DNA of 64,000 nt, taken from Imbricaverruca yamaguchii (taxonomy: Eukaryota > Arthropoda > Thecostraca > Neoverrucidae). The stretch lies in assembly GCA_034440575.1 (NCBI GenBank), contig JAOTOL010001308.1, positions 124,001-188,000 on the forward strand, written 5' to 3'. A program made the position numbers and the translations under genes. Shown in pieces: positions 57,160-64,000 of the stretch (positions within the stretch are counted from its first letter, which is position 1; each line of letters begins with the position of its first letter). The notes below the pieces were generated by a model, which searched no databases, was not told where the DNA came from, and was given only the letters and a program-made list of their open reading frames with translations.

Positions 57160-57620
57160 TGTTTTCCATCGTTTGTATCAGAGGTGCACAAGCTTGCCAA
57201 CTCGCCTAGCAATGTAGGTGACAGATATTGGCTGAAACTGAGCCGTTGTTGTGACAGATACTCATTATTCGAAGAAGGAAAAATATTCACCACATGGAGA
57301 AAGTACATCACTTCAGGAGACATATTAGCGCAAAAATGATTCATGCCCAGTTCATTTTTTTCACAGTAATTCCGCTATATGTTGGCAAGTTATCACCGCA
57401 ATTCCGAAACAGGACATTTGGCAGCGCTATTTATTTGGGAAAAACCCCGGTGTCCAATATCGGCTGCATGCAGCCAGCTCCATAAGGCTGAACCATGGCG
57501 CAGCAGGCTGTCACACAGGCTGGCTGATCCCAAACGTTTGTGTTGGAAACGACGTACGACGGGCACCGACAGTTTCTAAATGTGACAGTTTTATGGGTTT
57601 GAATGCTTGTAAGTGACGTT
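57160..57620 (+). mobile_element. Dispersed repeat inside copy 2, inverted relative of 41540-42160
   Basis: Present here but in the opposite orientation at 41.5 kb, and absent or reduced at the equivalent place in copy 1 (between 47305 and 47405). It probably inserted after the segmental duplication. Confidence 0.6.
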
Positions 57621-58598
57621 TTTCACGTTTTGTGCACCTCAGGTTTGTAAGTGACGTTTTCGCATCTGGCTCATGCACGATATTCATCAGCAGAACTAGA
57701 GAAGACATGAAAATATTCCATATATTTTGACGTTTCATCCTCCTACGGACATTTTCAAGACTAGATCGGATTGGTCGCGATCACAAGTTTGGAAAACAAG
57801 CAAATATATACACGTGCGATACATGGCGTACCGCATTCACATTTCAGTGAATTGCGATGACAAGGCCAAAACAAAAGCAAACACAAATGTCATTGCGTCA
57901 TCGCTGTCCCTCGCCCTACCGCCTAGTGGTGACCTTTGACCAATAATTTAGTAGCAGTGTCCCTCGTGCATTGTTCGGCGGACCGCTGGGTGGATGACGA
58001 ATTAAGTTTTCTAGACCTTAGCATCAACACATCCTCGGGAGTGCATTTATCGCAAACGTTTTCCCGAAACCGACTGACGCCGGAAATGCTTTGGCGGCAA
58101 AAGTGAGTATCCAGCCAGGAACAAAGTCGGTATCATCACAGCCACTTTGTGCAGGGCCATTAAGCATTGCGTATCTTGGCAATTGGCGACCCAAAAGCTT
58201 AAACGCGTCAAGAAAACTCCCGGTTTCTGTCATAGCCCGAGAAAAGGGGAGAGCACTTCGAGCATGGGGGGAGGACTCAGTGGAGGAACACACTTAGTGT
58301 GTTGTAAAATGCATTGTCCATTTGTACCGTGGTAGAATGATTTTTGGCGTACCAACCTGACGATGTGTTGATTTGATTTAAATATATATGACTTCGAATC
58401 TTTTGCATTCGCAATGATAGGTGTAATTTAATCCCATAATCTGTGTAAATTCATGAACAACTTAAGTGTATTCCTGACGATAGCATGTGAAATGAGAAAA
58501 TTATGCACGGAGAATATAACCTATTCGCCGAGCACAGAACTAAAATAGCACCGCGGCAGATACGCTATGCAAAATGTCATCACCGCGCTGCCATCCAC

Positions 58599-58653
58599 CT
58601 GTCACACGGGCCTTGTGACGGACGTTTGACAGCCGGTCACCACGCGGTATAAG
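58599..58653 (+). promoter_or_regulatory. Promoter of the secreted-protein gene, copy 2
   Basis: TATAAG at 58648-58653, again exactly 42 bp before the ATG. The upstream palindrome is slightly eroded here (TGTCACACGGGCCTTGTGACG). Confidence 0.68.
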
Positions 58654-58689
58654 TAGTGCGCAAGCTACGAGAGGCCAACTCACTTCAAC

Positions 58690-58783
58690 ATGTCGCGACC
58701 AACGACGGTAACGACGCTGGTGTCGCTGCTGGTGGTGCTGCTGGCCTTGCTGCCAGCTGCGCAGGCTGGAAGACTCCCTAAAG
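58690..58783 (+). CDS. Signal-peptide first exon of a small secreted protein, copy 2 (partial)
   Basis: Begins MSRPTTVTTLV, then a hydrophobic core (SLLVVLLALLPAAQA) with a clear cleavage site after AQA and a short start of the mature part, GRLPK. After 31 codons and one base comes the donor gtacgc. Compared with copy 1 it has two extra codons before the donor. Exon 2 would be at 58784 or beyond and may lie outside the window. The function of the mature product cannot be read from this exon. Confidence 0.72.
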
Positions 58784-59084
58784 GTACGCTGCCCGCCATA
58801 ACGTTCAGTGTGTGCTAGCATGCTGCTGCAGTAGCAAAGGGTTGCAGTGGCGTACCATATAGGGGGGGGGGGGGAGGCAGGCGCACTTCCCTGGCTTTCG
58901 AGGGAGTTCTCCAGACTACTGCATTGCTGGACCCGCAATGGCCCTCTGGGCCGACGTAAATGATCTCTGAACCAACGGAGGGGCCCGATCTGACTTAGAG
59001 GGTTCGGGGCCGACGAAGAGGATTGTTAGGATTACACACTAGGACGAAGAGAATTGCAACAAATATTGTTCATGGGCAGATAGT

Positions 59085-59272
59085 ATTTGTTTATATATTT
59101 ATTGGGTGGTTCACAACGAACTTTATGCACATTCACGGCAAATGGCGCCGCCCACACTGCTTCGCCCCGGTGGGCCGCGGGATTGGGATTCAGTCCTGAG
59201 CGGCGTTAGTGTCGAACCCGGGACCTTTGGTACCCATAGCCCGACACCTTAACCACTCGGCCATCTCCGTCC
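59085..59272 (-). mobile_element. tRNA-derived SINE with 14-bp target-site duplications
   Basis: On the minus strand the element begins at 59272 with a tRNA-like head: A box TGGCCGAGTGG (59253-59263) and B box GGTTCGACACT (59208-59218), spaced as in a tRNA. It ends in an AATAAATATATAAACAAAT-like tail. Perfect 14-bp repeats CATGGGCAGATAGT flank it (59071-59084 and 59273-59286). The head resembles Ser/Leu-type tRNAs, but the body beyond the B box does not fold back to an acceptor stem that I can see, so it is not a functional tRNA. Confidence 0.9.
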
Positions 59273-59300
59273 CATGGGCAGATAGTGAGGGCCATATATC

Positions 59301-59302
<2 letters not shown>

Positions 59303-59355
<53 letters not shown>
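59303..59355. repeat. (TA)n tract
   Basis: About 52 bp of TA at the right end of duplication copy 2. Confidence 0.95.
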
Positions 59356-59357
<2 letters not shown>

Positions 59358-59519
59358 GAACGCCATAAGCGTGCTAATCAATTTCACAAAGTTTCGCGGC
59401 ACATCGTCATACCGTTCTCCACCGAAGCAACGCAAATCTTCGGCATTTTGCACTTATTTTACCTATTGTGCAGAATATGAAATGTACACCAATTGCAGCG
59501 TATGTATGAGAGAAGCAGC

Positions 59520-59945
59520 ATTACTTAACCCGCGCCATCTCGGGGGGCCTTCAACCCCCCCCCCCCTCCTAAGGGTTTCAGCGGATAGTGGAAGAACGGT
59601 ACGCGGTAGCGCGCATAAATTTTGCATACCATTTCCACCATCAATTTGGCATGTTGTGCCAAGATTGTGAAGTCAGGTCATCTAGGATCAACGAATTAGT
59701 CAAAGTCAAGTGAGGCCACATGATGTAAGTTGTGAAAATCTAGGCACTCTAGTGACGTCACTTTTTGTGAGGATTACATCTTAGGGGTCGTGTCTGACCC
59801 TACCTGTTGCGCGCTGACAGATGATACCTCTTTTGTTTTCGTGCGACGCTTATATTTGATATTAAAGGGGGTCCTATCAACCCCTTCCCCCACTCACCGA
59901 GAAGGGTGAGAGGATATGACCGGAAAGACGGGGGAGTTAATCAGT
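59520..59945 (+). mobile_element. Dispersed repeat family, internally deleted copy
   Basis: Its left half matches 62360-62570 (AACCCGCGCC.TCTC, GCGGATAGTG.AAGAACGG, GAAGTCAGGTCATCTAG) and its right half matches 62985-63235 and 31450-31640 (CCTCTTTCGTTTTCGTGCGACGC and following). The roughly 400 bp between these halves in the 62-kb copy is missing here. Confidence 0.7.
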
Positions 59946-60389
59946 CCTGTTTTCGCCTGGGTGGAAAATTGTGCTTTGCGAGGCAACAAATTTGCATTTT
60001 CGCAAGGGTTTATGTGTCTTAGGATGCATTCCCCTGCGCATATTTTGATATATCTTGAACAGACGTGACTCTTGGTATCCTTGTGCATCTTCAAGACCAC
60101 GGAGGGGAGTTATGGGCAGCCTTAAACAGGTACGCCAAGTTAACGTTATATTCGTATTCGATTCAAATTTGCCAGAGGGGTATTCGTGTTGACATTGGCA
60201 TTCAGGGGCTGGTTTATGATCGGTCGAATCAATTACCACAACTGCTTTTGCTTATACTGGAGACGCTAGAAACAGCGACATAGGTCTCACATTAACACTT
60301 TAACGGTCAAGGTACAACCCGAACAAGTTTCTTCAGTAGCCTCCAATTTTTGCTTCCAAAACCTGCCCAAATCTGGTATCAAGTGGGTG

Positions 60390-61640
60390 GACCGTCGTGA
60401 AACATTTAAAACCGATACATGCCAAGGTCAAAGGTTAACTTGATTTATTATATGGCGATATTGAAGTGATATCGACGGAATGCGAGGTATGGTTGCTATC
60501 GCTTCAATTTCCATCAAATGGGCCTAATTTGTCGTGGCTTGCTATGCGGTATCAGACAACTAAACAATCGAATCATTTTTGCACGGGTAAAGGCCACGCT
60601 GATCCTTCGGTCCTCTCCATTTTGTATTCGTTTTCACCCATACCTGTTCTGATCTGGTATCAAGCGATAGCCAGTGGTGAACACTCGCGTAACATTTCAA
60701 ATCTGGATATGCCAAGGTCAAAAGTTTGATTAAGTTCTTCGATGACTTTGCGTTTCGTCGCTATGACTTTAAGTTGCAGAAAATTGATGCCATTCGACAT
60801 CGCTTGCTCTGCGGTATCAGAAAATTGACAATTCGAAATATCCTCGACGGGTTAAAATTGAAGTTGATTTCTTCCGTCACCTAGCATTTTTCGGGGAGGG
60901 TTTCGCCCAAACCTACCATGATACACTATCAAGCTACAACTCATGGTGAACCCCCGAATAACATTTTGAAACCGTGATATGTCAAGGTCAAATCTCAAGG
61001 TCAGAGGTTGGTTTGACTTTTTCGAAGTCCTCGCGATTCGTCGCTGTGGGGTCAATTTGCACCAAGTGGGTGTATTTCGACGTCGCTTGTGCAGTATTAT
61101 AATGTTAAGAAATCGAACTAATTTTAAGCTTAAAAAATCAAGCCGGTTTCTTTGATAGCCTCGCATCTTTTAGCACGCAATAGCCATTGGTGAACCTCGA
61201 GTAACATTTTAAACCGGGACATGTCAATGTCAAACCAAGAGATCGAGGGTTGGCCTAAGTTACTCGAGGTCATCGCGCCTCGTCGTAATGTCTTCATTTT
61301 TTATTAAGTGAGTGTCATTCGACGTGCCGTGAGGTACTGTAGCAAACTGTTTAGTAATAACATTACTTTTCAAACTCAGATGTCAAACTCAAATGTCAAA
61401 TTTCGAATTAATTTCTTCGGCCGCCCCGCGTTTCTTCGTTTTCTGCCAAAGCTATGTTGGGCTCCCAAAGCAATGTTTGGGATCAAGAGCTAGCCCGTGG
61501 GCAACCCTCGAGCAATATTTCAATCCGGGACATATCAGATCAAGCCTCAAGGTCAAAGGATAGTTTCAATTTTTGCGAAGTCCTCTCGCTTCGTGGCTAT
61601 GGCTTCAATTTGCATTATGTGGGTGCCATTCGACGTGGCT
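60390..61640 (+). repeat. Degenerate tandem repeat of about 240-310 bp
   Basis: Five recognisable starts (about 60397, 60690, 60960, 61203 and 61514) with the order ACATTT.AAACCGGGACATG, TCAAGGTCAAAGGTT, TTCGAAGTCCTCGCG.TTCGTCG, GTGCCATTCGACGTCGCTT. Units are diverged and of unequal length, so this is an old array. Confidence 0.7.
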
Positions 61641-62359
61641 TTTCGTACGGTATCAGAATGTTGAGATATCGAAACAATCTGGAAGGTGTCGAAGGTCCGG
61701 TGTGTGTACAATGATGGAGTGAAATAGGAATAAGAGGACCAAATCTAATTTTGTCTGCAGCCATTGTGATAGCAGGCACTGATATCCCATTTGACTAGTA
61801 GCTCCCACAAGAAATCCACGATAACCTATGCTGATGTCGCTCTCATCGCTGGTTTTTAATTTACACTGCCGCTTTGCTGTTCTGGGCATGTACATTATAT
61901 AACTTTTTCCTCAAATTTCCCTTTTTTTCTTAATGGTTCCATAGAAGTTGTCAAGTTTGCAAGAGAAGCCACACCTGAATGCGTACGATTGCATAACCAG
62001 TCGGAGTGTACAACCGCGAGAGAGCAATGTTGTAATTAGAGGTGAATCCAGGAAGTGTCGTAGGGGTCACTTGTCGGAAAGGGCGCAATTTCTTTGCAGC
62101 GGCTCCCCTGCGAAAGCATCTGGAAGCATTTTGTTCAAGCACTCCAGGGGTTGGTTCACTCGGGTCACTCGGGTTCACTCCACCTTCCGTGTGGAGACAC
62201 ATGCCCTCAGTGCCACACCTTGTATCCACACTGGTTGTCATGGCATCGAAATGTGTCCCCATAGAACAGGAAAACATGGCAGATGTTATTAAATGTCCAT
62301 GTCTACTACAATAAAAACCATCTTCCTTAATTGCCTATAAGTTTTTCCTCCTACAAGAA

Positions 62360-63235
62360 AGGAGCGTTTAACCCGCGCCGTCTCTGCGGGTCTTCAACCG
62401 CCCCCGCTCCATACAGTTTTCCGCGGATAGTGAAAGAACGGTTGGCGACGGTGCACAGAAATTTGGCATACCTTTTCCCACATAAATTTGTCATGTTGTG
62501 TCAAAATTTTGAAGTCAGGTCATCTAGATCAACGAGTTAGTCTAGGTCAAGTGAGGTCACATAAAAAAGTTAGACCGGTCGTCACGCTTCAACGGACGAA
62601 GTTATTGCAGTGAAACTTTCAGCGTTTACTTATCTTTTGAGATGCAACAAAAGGCACCATAATATTTGTTTAACTTCCGTTTTTGATTACTTATTAGTTT
62701 TGCATGTTTGCCCATTACAGTTAAACTTGAAGATTCTGGCTAAAGTAAGTGTTTTTATTAGTGCAACTGGACATCTAACAACGTTTTTCGGTTTGCTATA
62801 CCTATTAGATAAAGACAAATTGAAGACAACTTGAAAATTCGAAATTATGAAATTTCAAAAAAAAATTAGATGTTGCTTTTTTGTTGGTTAACAATTGTAT
62901 GGCACTGGTCGATTTGGCTCTCCTTTTCTAGTTTGAAATAATTGTTTCCTTCATATTTCCCCCAAAATGAACTCTCCAGAGCAAAAAACATGATGTAAGT
63001 CGGGAAAACGTAGGCTCATCCATCTCAACGTAGGCTATTGACATCACCTTGAGGGGGAATCTTGTGGGTGTGTTGGGCCTTACTCGTCGTGCGCTGCTTT
63101 CCGATGACACCTCTTTCGTTTTCGTGCGACGCATAGTTTGGAGGTTAGAAGGAGTTCCTATCAACCCCCTCCCCCCCCCCCACCCCGAGATGGGGCGTAA
63201 GGATTTGACCGAAGAGATGGATGGTTAATGTATTA
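62360..63235 (+). mobile_element. Dispersed repeat family, longest copy in the window
   Basis: Unites the segments seen separately at 59520-59945 and 31080-31640. No open frame, no obvious terminal repeats. Class unknown, probably non-autonomous. Confidence 0.7.
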
Positions 63236-64000
63236 ACAGCATTGCTCTATGGTGATTGTGAAATCGTGTCCAGCACATACGACGTATAACTAAATGTTCA
63301 TAGGCAGTGATAAGGCGTGATAGTTGCTAATTTTGGAGCAAGTTTTTGTCTCCAAAATATCATTTTTAACAATGGTAAATCTGAAAACGAGACTTTGAAC
63401 ATAAAGCGGATGTAACCCAATTTTTTTCGGGAAGTTGGGCTCTTTCCTATCCAAACTTACTGCGTTCCTGGTTCCCCCTCCCCTCATTTCGAATCCGTGG
63501 CAACACGCATGATTATACTTCTCTGCCAACTTAAATACTATCGTATAATATTAGGTAAAGATGATATAGTAATTTCATTATAACAATTAAGTACAATAAT
63601 AGGTAGCATACGAAATATTTGCATTGTCTTGTCAGCGACGTGAACAAGGTGTAACTTAATTTTTATTTTCTTGAGGTCACTTTTCGGGATACATATTGTG
63701 TCAGTATGAAAGAAGATAACATAGGCCCCAGAAATCCATATATTTTGGGCTTTTTCGGAGGCATACTTATTGCAAACAATGTCTGTTAAACATACAGCCG
63801 TTTTCATGCGCGTGTAAACAATGACTACATTTCAACCTTTGAAAATCGCAACTGGCCTTATCTGATGTGGGCCACGTCATGAACTCACGAATGCGAGAGT
63901 TCCAATGGCCCAGCCGGAGAGGCTCCCATGAACCGATGCATGGACAAGCCGCCGTGCTGGCCTGGCCAGCCGAGAAGGGGTGCGTGGAAATATTCCAAAG
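63236..64000. other. No gene recognised
   Basis: Unique AT-rich sequence to the window edge, with a GC-rich last 100 bp that could begin another feature. Confidence 0.4.

Larger units (their letters stand above)
56285..59360 (+). repeat. Segmental duplication, copy 2
   Basis: Second member of the pair described at 46085. It contains the paralogous signal-peptide exon (58690) and a SINE that the first copy lacks. Confidence 0.88.

Noticed and set aside
59190..59280. A functional tRNA gene
   Set aside because: A and B boxes are present, but the element continues past them without a matching acceptor stem and has target-site duplications, so it is a SINE.

Overview
This is eukaryotic nuclear DNA: genes are split by GT-AG introns, TATA-box promoters are visible, and most of the window is satellites, (TA)n tracts and transposon relics. 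The proteins point to an arthropod. A secreted Ala/Tyr/Pro-rich cuticle-like protein lies on the left, and the RNA helicase in the middle ends in IEGR, which I recall from the insect UAP56/Hel25E family. A crustacean is my best guess, but the species cannot be read from the sequence.

Layout. 1-10 kb: four long minisatellites (27, 48, 14 and 40 bp units) around one small two-exon cuticle-like gene (3258-4717, +) that appears frameshifted. 11-14.5 kb: a 491-bp element with 37-bp inverted termini, microsatellites, and no gene. 14.6-30.6 kb: one complete gene on the minus strand, the DECD-box helicase DDX39B/UAP56, reconstructed as eight coding exons with all phases agreeing (429 residues, start 30615, stop 22554). 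Its 3' end (exon 7, last intron, exon 8, flank) is present three times head to tail. The two outer copies carry a dead exon 7 but an intact exon-8 reading frame. The 5' splice site of exon 1 is itself present four times in a 55-bp tandem repeat. 31-41 kb: decayed non-LTR (CR1/L2-like) retrotransposon pieces, one split by a later 1.3-kb insertion, several near-perfect hairpins and a 10/20-bp satellite. 41-59.4 kb: a diverged segmental duplication about 10 kb apart, each copy carrying a TATA promoter and a signal-peptide first exon of the same secreted-protein family. A tRNA-derived SINE has landed in only one copy, so the other preserves the empty site. 59.5-64 kb: an unnamed dispersed repeat family and a degenerate repeat of roughly 240-310 bp rich in AAGGTCA motifs; no gene recognised.

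DDX39B is a nuclear splicing and mRNA-export factor, and the other three are secreted products. I see no operon-like or pathway relationship among them. The most unusual features are the rearranged ends of the helicase gene: an amplified donor site at its 5' end and an amplified terminal-exon block at its 3' end.
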